The notes: generated from the letters alone by a model not told the origin. 33,510 nucleotides of DNA from Candidatus Latescibacterota bacterium (GCA_020852055.1 JADZBP010000111.1:1-33510); one strand, 5' to 3'; positions 7,415 to 15,185 are shown, numbered from the stretch's first letter. Program-made: numbers and translations.

Positions 7415-8758
7415 CTAGTAGGTGGAGGGTTTGGGGGTGGCCGGCGGCCAGTACCCCGCGGGATTCTCGTCCCACTCCCGGCCGCACAGCCGCGAGATCA
7501 CACACCATTCGGCGGCGGTGAGGTGGTCGTGGTTGTGGAAGAGGAAACGCTGCAGCCCGGCCTGCTGCGAGGCGGTGAGGATGCGGTGCAGGTCGCCGGC
7601 GGTCATGGGGTCGCCCCCGTGCGGCATCCGCCCGGTGTCCACCCAGGGCACCACCTTGCGCGCCTCGCCAGCGGCGGCGATGGCCCGCCGGGTTTCCTCC
7701 TGCACCACCTGGTCGAAGAAGACCTGCGGGAAACCCAGGTCCATGTCGGCCAGGCAGTTCACGCCGGGCAGCTCCACCCCCAGCCAGGCCTTGACCACCG
7801 TAAAACAATCCCGCTCGCTGAGGGCGGGGTTCCAGGCGGCGATCTGCTTCACCCAGCGGGTCACTGTGCCGTACAGGCCGTCGAAACCGCGCTGCCAGAA
7901 GTAGTGTTTGACCAACAGGAAGTCGAGCACCTCGCTCCAGCCCAGGAAGTCGAGGGCGGTCATACCCGAGAACACCGCCGAGCGCAGGCCGTTGCCTAGC
8001 AGGAGCCGGCGGGGCAGGGTGTCCAGGGCGGCGCGCACGGCGCGGCCTTCCTTGAGCCCGTCCTCCCGCCGCCAGCGCAGCCAGTAGGTGGCGTCCTCGT
8101 TGATATCGAAGAGGTTCATGGCGGCCAGCACCCCGCCCGCTCCGTAGTAGTGCACCTGGGCGGGGGTCAGGGAGCGGAAGCGGTCGAAGAGGTGCTGCCG
8201 GCCCCGGTCCAGGCGCTCGGGGTCGTAGCCGCGGGCCAGGGCCGTGGCGCTGGTGTGCTCGCTGATCTCGCGGAACACGGCGTTGCCGTGATGGTACTGC
8301 AGTTCGTACGCCGACTCGGTCCAGCCGTCGTTGATGCCGCCGTCCACCTGGGGGAAGGCGGAAAAAACCTCGTCCCAGACGGCGGTGTGATGGCGGGCGC
8401 CGTAGGGATCTTCGGCCTCGGGCAGACGCTGGGCCGGGGTGCAGCCCGAGCCGGGGCAGAAGACCATGGTGAGCCAGCCGCGCCGCTTGGCGTCGTCGAG
8501 CATGGCGTGCAGGCGCTTTTCTTTGGCGGCGTCGGGTTGGCCGGGGCGGGGGGTCACCCTCATGCCGCGGCTGGTGTAGGCTTCGGGTTTGGCCGGAAAG
8601 GCGGGCACGGTGAACTTGCCCTCCCCGTCGGTGAAGAGCAGCCGGCCGAAGACCAGTCCTTTGATGCCGCCTGCTTCCCAGGCGTCGAAGATCCGCGCGT
8701 AGTCGTCCACCACCGTTTCGAGGGGCTGGCCGATGCGCATCCAGGCTTCCATTGGCAT
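7415..8758 (-). CDS. Uncharacterised protein, probable TIM-barrel glycosidase-like
   Basis: The protein has 447 residues, is probably cytoplasmic (no signal peptide) and belongs to no family I can name with certainty. Features include alternating strand/helix blocks such as IKGLVFGRLLF, RRGWLTMVFCPGSG, DGGINDGWTESAYEL and a C-terminal LQRFLFHNHDHLTAAEWCVIS. The pattern of strand-end acidic/His residues suggests a (beta/alpha)8 barrel related to uncharacterised glycoside-hydrolase-like proteins. Trp and Tyr are abundant, as in carbohydrate-active enzymes. The start is ATG 8758, 7 bases after AGGAGGA. It is the first gene of a four- or five-gene minus-strand operon with the cysteine hydrolase, envelope protein and isomerase. 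A TATATT box (plus strand 8780-8785) just upstream could be its -10, with the terminator's T-run near the -35 position; that promoter is weak evidence. Confidence 0.6.
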   Translation of the reverse strand: MPMEAWMRIGQPLETVVDDYARIFDAWEAGGIKGLVFGRLLFTDGEGKFTVPAFPAKPEAYTSRGMRVTPRPGQPDAAKEKRLHAMLDDAKRRGWLTMVFCPGSGCTPAQRLPEAEDPYGARHHTAVWDEVFSAFPQVDGGINDGWTESAYELQYHHGNAVFREISEHTSATALARGYDPERLDRGRQHLFDRFRSLTPAQVHYYGAGGVLAAMNLFDINEDATYWLRWRREDGLKEGRAVRAALDTLPRRLLLGNGLRSAVFSGMTALDFLGWSEVLDFLLVKHYFWQRGFDGLYGTVTRWVKQIAAWNPALSERDCFTVVKAWLGVELPGVNCLADMDLGFPQVFFDQVVQEETRRAIAAAGEARKVVPWVDTGRMPHGGDPMTAGDLHRILTASQQAGLQRFLFHNHDHLTAAEWCVISRLCGREWDENPAGYWPPATPKPSTY

Positions 8759-8800
8759 AATGAAGTCCTCCTACGGCTCAATATAGATCGGCAGGCGGGC

Positions 8801-8838
8801 AAAAAAAAGCCGTGTCCCTGGCGAAGGGACACGGCTTT
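8801..8838 (-). terminator. Strong intrinsic terminator of the LTXXQ-gene transcript
   Basis: There is a perfect 13-bp stem (AAAGCCGTGTCCC at 8806-8818 with GGGACACGGCTTT at 8826-8838) and a 7-base loop. On the minus strand it runs straight into eight Ts (8801-8808). It ends the transcript from 9712 and separates it from the next operon starting at 8758. Confidence 0.92.
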
Positions 8839-8902
8839 GGGTCGGCAGGAAGAGAACCGGAGGGTGAGTTAGGAACTCACCGCGGCGGTGCTCACGGGCG
8901 TC

Positions 8903-9712
8903 TCACTTGCCCTGCGACTTGATCTGCCCCCAGGTCTGTTCCATGGGGGTTGCCGGCTTGGTCACTGCCCCTGAGGGGGTCGCCTCGGCGGGGGCCGGCG
9001 CTGCGGGATGGCGGTCTTTCCAGCTCTGTTTCTGCGCCTCCCACTTCTGGAGCTGCTCGGTGGTAAGGATGGCTTCGAGGGCCTTCATATGCTCGGCGAA
9101 GAGCTGGCGCATGACCTCCGGATCGGGTTTCTGTCCGGACTGCCGCAGCTCTTCCATCTTGGCGCGGTGCTGTTTGGCCACTTCCTGCCACTGGGCCTTC
9201 TGTTCTGCACTCATACCGAGGGCGGTGGCCATCCGGTCCAGACCGCCTGGCCCGCCCCTGCCCCTGCCCGGGCCCATCATGCCCGGCCCACCTTTGCCCC
9301 AACCTCGGCCCGGCCCCATCATGCCTGGCCCACCCTTTCCCGGACCTGCCGGGCGGTTCTGCTTCAACTCCGCCAGCTTCTGGCGCTGTTCTTCGGTGAG
9401 CAACTGTTCGAGGGCGGCGCGGTGGGCCTGGGCCCCGGCCTGGAGCTGGGCCCGGCCCTCTGCGGGGGGCAGGGTGCCGGCTTTGATCTGTTCGCGGATG
9501 GCCTGCTGGGCCTGCCGGAATTCGGTGCGCAGGGCTTCGAATTGGGTTTGCTGTTCATCGCTCAGGCCCAGTTGCTGGAAGACCGGCCCCTGGCCCTGCT
9601 TTGTTTCGTGTTTTGCCTGGCGCCCGTGGCCGCGGCCGCCGGCCGTCGCCGCGCTGGAACTGCCGGCGGCGATCACCAGCCCGACGCAGCACAGGATGGC
9701 AAACCTCTTCAT
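8903..9712 (-). CDS. Exported Spy/CpxP-like protein with two LTXXQ lobes
   Basis: The protein has 269 residues. The signal peptide is MKRFAILCCVGLVIAAGSSSAATA. Lobe 1 (about 45-118) reads LGLSDEQQTQFEALRTEF ... LLTEEQRQKLAEL. Lobe 2 (about 163-227) reads LGMSAEQKAQWQEVAKQH ... ILTTEQLQKW. Each is a helical unit of the LTXXQ family, to which the periplasmic chaperone Spy and the stress regulator CpxP belong. Between them lies a Gly/Pro/Met linker with a near-exact duplication (GKGGPGMMGPGRG, residues 126-151). The C-terminal tail is Pro/Ala-rich. Known members are about 150-170 residues with one lobe, so this is a duplicated form. The Met/Gly/His-rich segments might bind metal. The start was set by a GAGGAG site 6 bases before ATG 9712; the frame is open further upstream only by chance. 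The gene ends 65 bases before a strong terminator. Confidence 0.8.
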   Translation of the reverse strand: MKRFAILCCVGLVIAAGSSSAATAGGRGHGRQAKHETKQGQGPVFQQLGLSDEQQTQFEALRTEFRQAQQAIREQIKAGTLPPAEGRAQLQAGAQAHRAALEQLLTEEQRQKLAELKQNRPAGPGKGGPGMMGPGRGWGKGGPGMMGPGRGRGGPGGLDRMATALGMSAEQKAQWQEVAKQHRAKMEELRQSGQKPDPEVMRQLFAEHMKALEAILTTEQLQKWEAQKQSWKDRHPAAPAPAEATPSGAVTKPATPMEQTWGQIKSQGK

Positions 9713-9798
9713 GGTCAACTCCTCGGTTGGACAAACGCCGCCGCAGCGCAGCGGCAAGGGGATGTTGTCTGTTAGACCGGGGGGACCGCGAAAAGGTT

Positions 9799-10623
9799 TC
9801 AGGGCTGCGGCGATTTTTCGGCGGCCTTGGCCTGGCCCCACGATTGGGGAGCCACGGCGGTGAGCCGGCTGCCGAAGATCACCCGGCCAAAACGCTCGGG
9901 CACGTGAAAATCGACCTTGCCCACCGGCGACCAGGCGCTGGCCTGCACCTCGTTTTTGCTGCCGCTGCGCCGCGCCTGCTCGTAGCGGTAGAGGTTGAGG
10001 TGCCATTCATCGCCCGGCTGGGGCGGCAGTAGCTGCGATCCGGGCACGTCGACCAGCGGCGAAACCAGTTCCGCCCAGGGCAGGGCGATTTCGGCGCTCC
10101 AGCCCTGGTCCACGTCGGCGGCGTCGCCGACGGTGCCGTTCACCTGGACGGCGTTGAGCAGGGCGGGATTCCAGGCGTCGTAGCCTTTGCCGCCCTGGCT
10201 CCAGGGTTTGGAGAGCAAGAGGTCGAAGACGGTGTTGAGGGGGTTGATTTCCACCTCGGCGTAGTTCTGGCCGTCGCCGTCGGGATCGATGAAGATCTCC
10301 ACCACCTCCTCCTCGTATAGCGGCAGGTCGCGCTGCTCGTAGGTGGACCAGATATCCGGGTCGGCGGCGGCGAAGTAGAAATAGAAATACCGGGCATCCC
10401 AGAGTATGCGCGCCTCGGTGCGGCGGGTATGGTAGCGGTCGCCGCTGAGGTACCGCACGTCCACCAGGTCGATGGGGGAGGCATCCTGCCAGGCGGGCTC
10501 ATCCGCCTTGCCGTCGATGACGAGGGGTTGGGAGGTCTTCCAGCAGGTATAGGAGGGCCGTTCCTGAGCCCCGGCCGCCAAGGCCAGCATCAGGGGCAGG
10601 AGCCAACCGCACAGAGAACCCAT
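9799..10623 (-). CDS. Secreted CBM9-like (carbohydrate-binding family 9 / DOMON-like) protein
   Basis: The protein has 274 residues, starting with the signal peptide MGSLCGWLLPLMLALAAGA. The mature part is a single CBM9-like beta-sandwich. It begins with PLVIDGKADEPAWQDAS, followed by EARILWDARYFYFYFAAADPDIWSTY, EEEVVEIFIDPDGDGQNYAEVEINP, DQGWSAEIALPWAEL and GDEWHLNLYRYEQAR, all hallmark blocks. The DPDGDGQNY loop is a probable Ca2+ or sugar-contact site. Such domains bind sugars at xylanase termini or occur alone as periplasmic binding proteins. AAAGGAG lies 7 bases before the ATG. It follows xth on the same strand by 52 bases, with a hairpin between. The same fold forms the sensor domain of the kinase at 12117. 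Confidence 0.82.
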   Translation of the reverse strand: MGSLCGWLLPLMLALAAGAQERPSYTCWKTSQPLVIDGKADEPAWQDASPIDLVDVRYLSGDRYHTRRTEARILWDARYFYFYFAAADPDIWSTYEQRDLPLYEEEVVEIFIDPDGDGQNYAEVEINPLNTVFDLLLSKPWSQGGKGYDAWNPALLNAVQVNGTVGDAADVDQGWSAEIALPWAELVSPLVDVPGSQLLPPQPGDEWHLNLYRYEQARRSGSKNEVQASAWSPVGKVDFHVPERFGRVIFGSRLTAVAPQSWGQAKAAEKSPQP

Positions 10624-10643
10624 GGTACACGCTCCTTTCCAGC

Positions 10644-10673
10644 GCGCCCGGGCCGGATCGCCGCCCCGGGTGC
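10644..10673 (-). terminator. Hairpin between xth and the CBM9 gene
   Basis: A 9-bp stem with one wobble (GCGCCCGGG at 10644-10652, CCCGGGTGC at 10665-10673) directly follows the xth stop. No T-run follows, so it may be only a partial terminator or an mRNA end protector. Confidence 0.35.
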
Positions 10674-10675
10674 GT

Positions 10676-11449
10676 TCAGGGTGATTGCAGTTCCAGCCCC
10701 AGCGGGCAGTGGTCTGATCCCGGCACCTGGGGCAGATGGTAGACTCGCTTCACCTTTGCCCGCAGCGCCGGGGAGATGAAGTGGTAGTCGATGCGCCAGC
10801 CGATGTTGCGCTCCCGCGCGCCCGAGCGGTTCGACCACCAGGTATAGTGGCCCGGCGCCGGGTTGAGTTCGCGGAAGATGTCCTGGTAGCCCAGGTCGGT
10901 GAACCGGTCCATCCAGGCCCTTTCCAGGGGCAGGAAGCCGGTGGTGTTCTGGTTCTCGCGGGGCCGCGCCAGGTCGATCTCGCGGTGGGCGGTGTTGAAG
11001 TCGCCGCACAGGACCAGATGCTCGCCCCGGCTGCGGCGGGCCTCGCAGAACGCGGTGAAGGCCTCGCAGAACTCCATTTTGTACGGCACCCGGGCGTGGT
11101 CGCGCTGGCCGTTGGGGAAGTAGGCGTTCACCAGGGTGAAGTCGGCGAAACGGGCCGCCAGCAGCCGGCCCTCGCAGTCGAAGCGGGGAATGCCCAGCCC
11201 TTCGGTCACGTCCAGGGGTTCGACCCGGCTGTAGATGACCACGCCGCTGTACCCCTTTTTCTCGGCGCAGGCCCACCAGCTCTTATACCCGCGCGGAGCG
11301 ACCAGTTCCGGGTCCACCTGTTCGGGGCGGGCGCGGGCCTCCTGGATGCAGAGGGCCAGAGGTTTGGCTTTGGCCAGCCAGGGCAGGAAACCCTTGGTCG
11401 CCGCCGAGCGGATGCCGTTCACGTTCCAACAGAGCAGCTTCATCTTCAT
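10676..11449 (-). CDS. xth: Exodeoxyribonuclease III (Xth/ExoA family AP endonuclease)
   Basis: The protein has 257 residues and a normal length. It is a DNA-repair enzyme that cuts 5' of abasic sites and trims 3' ends. Motifs in order: CWNVNGIRS (N11), CIQEARA (E37, metal ligand; family consensus is QE.K), the YFPNGQRD strand, LCGDFNTAHREIDL (Asp/Asn active-site pair), GWRIDYHFISPAL and the terminal GSDHCPLGLEL with the catalytic Asp-His. The start is ATG 11449 (MKMKLLCWN), with a G-rich stretch (six Gs, preceding TTGATCATATT) as a possible ribosome site. An earlier ATG at 11479 gives a tail without homology, and a third choice is 11443. It is transcribed away from the sigma-54 promoter region; a TTGACA (minus strand, 11526-11521) is present but has no convincing -10. 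Confidence 0.93.
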   Translation of the reverse strand: MKMKLLCWNVNGIRSAATKGFLPWLAKAKPLALCIQEARARPEQVDPELVAPRGYKSWWACAEKKGYSGVVIYSRVEPLDVTEGLGIPRFDCEGRLLAARFADFTLVNAYFPNGQRDHARVPYKMEFCEAFTAFCEARRSRGEHLVLCGDFNTAHREIDLARPRENQNTTGFLPLERAWMDRFTDLGYQDIFRELNPAPGHYTWWSNRSGARERNIGWRIDYHFISPALRAKVKRVYHLPQVPGSDHCPLGLELQSP

Positions 11450-11604
11450 AATATGATCAACCCCCCATGGTTGGGCCATCGGCGGGCCAGCGCTCCAGCC
11501 GGCCAGATGGTTGTCAGTGCTGTCAATTTACTTGTCGGTTCCCCTTAACCTGCTGTTTCTCCAGACTTAGCATCTCCCTCACTCCCAACTGTCCATTCCC
11601 TTGG

Positions 11605-11648
11605 CACCTGCCTCGCGGTGGGTTGTGTCCGCCATCGCGGGGCAGGCG
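11605..11648. promoter_or_regulatory. Inverted repeat, candidate enhancer (UAS) for a sigma-54 activator
   Basis: The left arm CACCTGCCTCGCG (11605-11617) and right arm CGCGGGGCAGGCG (11636-11648) are reverse complements at 11 of 13 positions, with an 18-base spacer. The centre lies about 130 bases before the predicted start of the sigma-54 transcript, the usual place for NtrC-type activator sites. There is no gene end here for a terminator to serve. The arms alone do not prove protein binding. Confidence 0.5.
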
Positions 11649-11731
11649 ATGTGCTGAGAATATAGCAAGAGCTTGTTTTTAAGGCGCCTGCGAACTTCTT
11701 GGGGCAAAATCCATCCCCGCTCCCCTGTCGC

Positions 11732-11747
11732 TGGCACGGCCCTTGCA
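11732..11747 (+). promoter_or_regulatory. Sigma-54 (-24/-12) promoter
   Basis: The sequence TGGCACG-GCCC-TTGCA matches the RpoN consensus TGGCACG-N4-TTGC(A/T) at every specified position. The invariant GG (11733-11734) and GC (11745-11746) are exactly 10 bases apart. Transcription should start near 11758, giving a leader of about 60 bases before the AAGGAG site and ATG 11820. The window also encodes an NtrC-family activator (15589-16953), and sigma-54 promoters absolutely need one. Confidence 0.85.
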
Positions 11748-11819
11748 ATATCCCCTGCCAGAAGCGAAGAAGCCAACCGAAACAAACCAGAAAACAAAAC
11801 CCAACCAAGGAGCCCAGCC

Positions 11820-12011
11820 ATGAAACGCACCCTGATCATCGCCGCCGTCGCCATCGCGACCTCCCTCTCCGCCGTCACCCTCGGCCCCAAGGGTTCAGTA
11901 GCAAAGATCAGCAGCAAGGAACTGAGCACGGTCCGCTCGCGGGCCTCGGCCTCGGCCTACGAGGTGATCTCCCAGCACCCGGAACTGAAGAGCCTGGTGG
12001 TCTGCAAGTAG
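11820..12011 (+). CDS. Small secreted protein of unknown function, sigma-54-controlled
   Basis: The protein has 63 residues. MKRTLIIAAVAIATSLSAVTLG is a signal peptide: two basic residues, a hydrophobic core and small residues at the likely cut site. That leaves a mature product of about 40-44 residues: GPKGSVAKISSKELSTVRS followed by RASASAYEVISQHPELKSLVVCK. It is basic, Ser-rich at first, then amphipathic, and ends with a single Cys near the C-terminus. I recognise no family. AAGGAG 7 bases before the ATG is an excellent ribosome site, and a perfect -24/-12 promoter lies 73 bases upstream, so the gene is very likely real. A 10-bp hairpin follows the stop and then the sensor kinase gene starts 105 bases on. 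A role as a signal, modulator or abundant envelope peptide is possible but only inferred. Confidence 0.75.
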   Translation: MKRTLIIAAVAIATSLSAVTLGPKGSVAKISSKELSTVRSRASASAYEVISQHPELKSLVVCK

Positions 12012-12035
12012 GCATCCGCTCCCTCTCCCCAACGC

Positions 12036-12069
12036 GAACGCGCGGCCCCGCTTCCGAGACCGCGCGTTC
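12036..12069 (+). terminator. Strong hairpin after the small secreted protein gene
   Basis: There is a perfect 10-bp stem, GAACGCGCGG (12036-12045) with CCGCGCGTTC (12060-12069), and a 14-base loop. No T-run follows. It could be a terminator that lets part of transcription continue into the kinase gene, or a 3' end stabiliser for the small mRNA. The AT-rich stretch behind it (12081-12112) may hold a separate kinase promoter, but no clear -35/-10 pair is visible. Confidence 0.55.
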
Positions 12070-12116
12070 AGGTGTGCCGCCTAAATAATGCATATTATCC
12101 AGCAGAGTATAGGGCG

Positions 12117-15100
12117 ATGAAAACCTCCGGCAGCCGATTCCTCTGGATCCTTTTTGCATTCCTGGCGGCCCCGGCCATTCCGGCGCAGGCGTACAACGCG
12201 CAGGTGGCGGTGGCAACGCCGGTGACGGGTATCGCGCTGGACGGCGACCTGTCCGACTGGCCGCCAGGCCTGACCCGTTATGTCATCACCTTTCCCGAAT
12301 ACGGCGAAGCGCCCCGCGATACCGCGGACTTCCTGGGGGAGTTTCGCGTTGGGTACAACGAGGCCGAGAATGCGCTGTACCTGGCGGTGGAGGTGCAGGA
12401 CGAGTCGGTGATGGTCACCGCACCGGAGGGCGCCGGCTGGAATACCCAGGATGGGTGCGAGATCTTCCTCAGCCTGGGGCAGCCGCCTATTCCGGGGGTG
12501 ATCCAGTATACCTGCTACGGCAACACCCTGCTCCTGTATGGCCGAGACGGCAGGCTGGAAGCGGCCCGGGTGGCGGTGCAGCGGACCAGCGGCAGCCACC
12601 GGTACGAGTGGCGACTGGATCTGGGGCAGGTGGCGCCGGAACCGGTTCGCCTCCAGCCGGGGGGCGTCCTATGGCTCGACGTGGCGGCCAACGACAAGGA
12701 TGCGGATGGGTCCTTCTCGTGGATGGCCTGGGGCAAGGGGGTATCCAAGCTGCAGTACCCGGACCGCTTGGGCCTGATGGTGCTGGTGGCCGGCGACGCC
12801 CCGCCAGGGGAGGTGGTCACGCAGGTGCAGTTGGCCGTGGCCGAGCGGGCGGCGCAGACCGGCAGCATGATCGCGCAGGCCACCGGATACCAGATGTTCT
12901 TCACCGGGGTGCTGCTGGCCGTCACCCTGCTACATCTGCTGCTCTTCCTCTTCGACCGGCAGTGGCGGCCCAATCTCTACTACGCTCTGTACACCGGTTT
13001 CATCGCCGCGGCCATCTTTCTGGCCTTCCAGACGGAATTCGCGCCCGGGGTGGTGGTCAGCTACGTCGAGCTGCTGCGCGATGTGGCCCTGGGGCTGGTG
13101 GGGGTGCTGGGGCTGCTCTTCCTCTACTCGCTCTTCTATCCGCGTTTCCCCAAGCGCTTCTGGATGCTGCTGCTGCTCCTGTCCGGCCCGGCCTACTTCG
13201 TGTACCTGGGTCTGACGGGCCAAATGGATCTGCCGGCCTTGCCGCTGCCCTATCCTCCCCCGAGATGGTTGCTCGGCGGGTCGCAGACCCTGGAGCAGCT
13301 GGTGTTCAACGGGATGGGCCTGTGGGTGGGGCTGGTCTGGCTGATGGTCTATGTGGAGTACGTGCGGGTGCTGCTGCGGGCTGTGCGCCAGAAACAGCCC
13401 GGCGCCTGGATCATCGCCGTCGGTTTCCTGGCCTTTGCCCTCAATCTCTCGCCCCTGTTCAGCCGCGACCAGATCGACCTCTCCCTGCTGGGCTGGGTGC
13501 TGCTGCCCCTGATCTCCATGTCGATGTACCTGGCCCACCGGGTGGCGCGCACCAACCGGGAGTTGCAGGTGCAGCTGCGTCAGGTCCGCGAGTTGTCGGC
13601 CAGGGCCCTGGAGCAGAACCAGGCCCTGACCCAGGCGAATCTGCAGATCCAGGCGCAGAACCGCGAACTGGAGGAGGCCAACCGCCAGATCCAGGAGGCC
13701 AACCGCCTCAAGTCGCAGTTCCTGGCCAATATGTCGCACGAGCTGCGCACCCCGATGAACGCCATTGTCGGGTTCTCGAAGATCGTCTACCGCAAGGCCC
13801 AGGGGCTCTTGCCCGCCCGCCAGTTGGAGAACCTGGAGCGGATCAGCCAGAGCGCCGAAATCTTGATGAACCTGATCAACGACATCCTCGACCTGTCCAA
13901 GATCGAGGCCGGTAAACTCGAACTGCAGCCCGAGCGCTTCTCACTCCGGGAGTTGGTGGAGGGCTGCGTCAGCACCGTCAGCCCGATGGTCAAACCCGGG
14001 GTCGAGCTGCGCACCGAACTGAGCCCGGAGCTGCCCCCGGTCTACACCGACCTGCCGCGCCTGCGCCAGATCCTGATCAATCTGCTGAGCAATGCCGCCA
14101 AGTTCACCGAAAAAGGCAGCATCACCGTCGCCGCCCGGCCGGCAGCGGCGGGGGGGTTCACCCTCTCGGTCACCGACACCGGCATCGGCATTCCGGCCCA
14201 GGCCTGCGATTATATCTTCGAGGAGTTCCGCCAGGTGGATGGCTCCACCACCCGCAAGTACGGCGGCACCGGCCTGGGATTGTCCATCTCCCTGAAACTG
14301 GCGCGTATGCTGGGCGGGACCATCGCGGTGGAGAGTGAGGAGGGCAAGGGTTCGGTGTTCACCGTGACCCTGCCCCTGCAGTGCGGCCCCGAGCCGGGCC
14401 CGGTCGCCGCCGCCGAAGGCAACCCTCCCGCCATCGACCAGGCGCGCCGGCTCATCGTGGCCATCGACGACGATCCCAACGTGCTCTCGCTGCTGACCCA
14501 AGAGCTGGAGGAAGAGGGGTACCAGGTGAGGAGGTTCACCCGCGCGGCAGCGGGCATCGAAGGGGCCAGGACCCTGAACCCCTACGCCATCACCCTCGAC
14601 ATCATGCTGCCCGGCATGGATGGCTGGGAGGCCATCGGCCGGCTCAAGAGCGACCCGGCCACCCGCGACATTCCGCTGATCGTGCTCTCGATCATCGACA
14701 ATCGGGAACTGGGTTTCCGCCTGGGCGCCGACGACTACCTGGTCAAGCCCATCGACAAGGAGGCCCTCTTCGAGGCGCTGCGCCGTTTCGAGGGCCGGGG
14801 CCGGCACCTGCTGGTGGCCGACGACGACCCGGCCGTGGCCGAATTGATGCGCCAGTTGCTGGGAGAGGAGGGCTGGCAGATCAGCGCCGCCGCCGACGGG
14901 CAACAGGCCCTGGACCAGATCGCCCTCCAGCAACCGGATCTGTTGTTGCTGGACCTGATGATGCCGGGGGTCGATGGCTTCGAGGTGTTGCGCCGGCTGC
15001 GGCAGCAGCCCGAGACCGCGGCGTTGCCGGTGGTGGTGATCACCGCCAAGGACCTGAGCGCCCGGGAGCGGGAGGAGTTGCGGCTGAGCACGGTGCGGGT

Positions 15101-15185
15101 GATCGAGAAGGAAGGCCTGGCGCGCGAGCGCATCCTGCGGGAGTTGCGGGCGTCGCTGGCCGGACTCAAAAGGAGTACCCTCTAG
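12117..15185 (+). CDS. Hybrid histidine kinase: CBM9-like sensor, 7TM, HisKA-HATPase, two receivers
   Basis: This inner-membrane sensor has 1,022 residues. The signal peptide (1-25, ending AQA) is followed by a periplasmic CBM9-like beta-sandwich (about 28-235; ITGIALDGDLSDWPPG, ALYLAVEVQDESV, GCEIFLSLG, YEWRLDLGQV). A seven-helix membrane block of the 7TMR-DISM type spans about 255-470, then a Gln/Asn-rich coiled coil (about 475-535). HisKA has phospho-acceptor H541 (NMSHELRTPMNAIVGFSK). HATPase_c has its N box near 655 (NLLSNAAKFTEKGS) plus GIGIP and GGTGLGLSIS. Receiver 1 has acceptor D828 (LDIMLPGMDGW) and K in YLVKPID. Receiver 2 has D946 (LLDLMMPGVDGF) but lacks the usual KP, reading VIEKEG. 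ATG 12117 gives the signal peptide; an upstream in-frame ATG at 12072 is inside the hairpin tail. The two following genes complete a relay. The sensed ligand is probably a sugar or glycan (inferred from the fold). Confidence 0.9.
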   Translation: MKTSGSRFLWILFAFLAAPAIPAQAYNAQVAVATPVTGIALDGDLSDWPPGLTRYVITFPEYGEAPRDTADFLGEFRVGYNEAENALYLAVEVQDESVMVTAPEGAGWNTQDGCEIFLSLGQPPIPGVIQYTCYGNTLLLYGRDGRLEAARVAVQRTSGSHRYEWRLDLGQVAPEPVRLQPGGVLWLDVAANDKDADGSFSWMAWGKGVSKLQYPDRLGLMVLVAGDAPPGEVVTQVQLAVAERAAQTGSMIAQATGYQMFFTGVLLAVTLLHLLLFLFDRQWRPNLYYALYTGFIAAAIFLAFQTEFAPGVVVSYVELLRDVALGLVGVLGLLFLYSLFYPRFPKRFWMLLLLLSGPAYFVYLGLTGQMDLPALPLPYPPPRWLLGGSQTLEQLVFNGMGLWVGLVWLMVYVEYVRVLLRAVRQKQPGAWIIAVGFLAFALNLSPLFSRDQIDLSLLGWVLLPLISMSMYLAHRVARTNRELQVQLRQVRELSARALEQNQALTQANLQIQAQNRELEEANRQIQEANRLKSQFLANMSHELRTPMNAIVGFSKIVYRKAQGLLPARQLENLERISQSAEILMNLINDILDLSKIEAGKLELQPERFSLRELVEGCVSTVSPMVKPGVELRTELSPELPPVYTDLPRLRQILINLLSNAAKFTEKGSITVAARPAAAGGFTLSVTDTGIGIPAQACDYIFEEFRQVDGSTTRKYGGTGLGLSISLKLARMLGGTIAVESEEGKGSVFTVTLPLQCGPEPGPVAAAEGNPPAIDQARRLIVAIDDDPNVLSLLTQELEEEGYQVRRFTRAAAGIEGARTLNPYAITLDIMLPGMDGWEAIGRLKSDPATRDIPLIVLSIIDNRELGFRLGADDYLVKPIDKEALFEALRRFEGRGRHLLVADDDPAVAELMRQLLGEEGWQISAAADGQQALDQIALQQPDLLLLDLMMPGVDGFEVLRRLRQQPETAALPVVVITAKDLSAREREELRLSTVRVIEKEGLARERILRELRASLAGLKRSTL

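Larger units (their letters stand above)
11450..11819. other. 370-base intergenic control region between xth and the small secreted peptide
   Basis: No credible protein gene fits here. It contains an inverted repeat (11605-11648) and a sigma-54 promoter (11732-11747) pointing right. The composition is less GC-rich around 11650-11700 and 11760-11810, as expected for regulatory DNA. Nothing else was recognised. Confidence 0.7.

Noticed and set aside
11601..11620. Second -24/-12-like sequence (TTGGCACC...CTCGC)
   Set aside because: It keeps GG-N10-GC but has TCGC in place of TTGC and overlaps the inverted repeat. The site at 11732 is far better.
11579..11929. Minus-strand ORF across the sigma-54 promoter region
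   Set aside because: It covers the control region and the start of the small secreted gene, has no ribosome site and no recognisable domain; its hydrophobic stretch is the complement of regulatory DNA.
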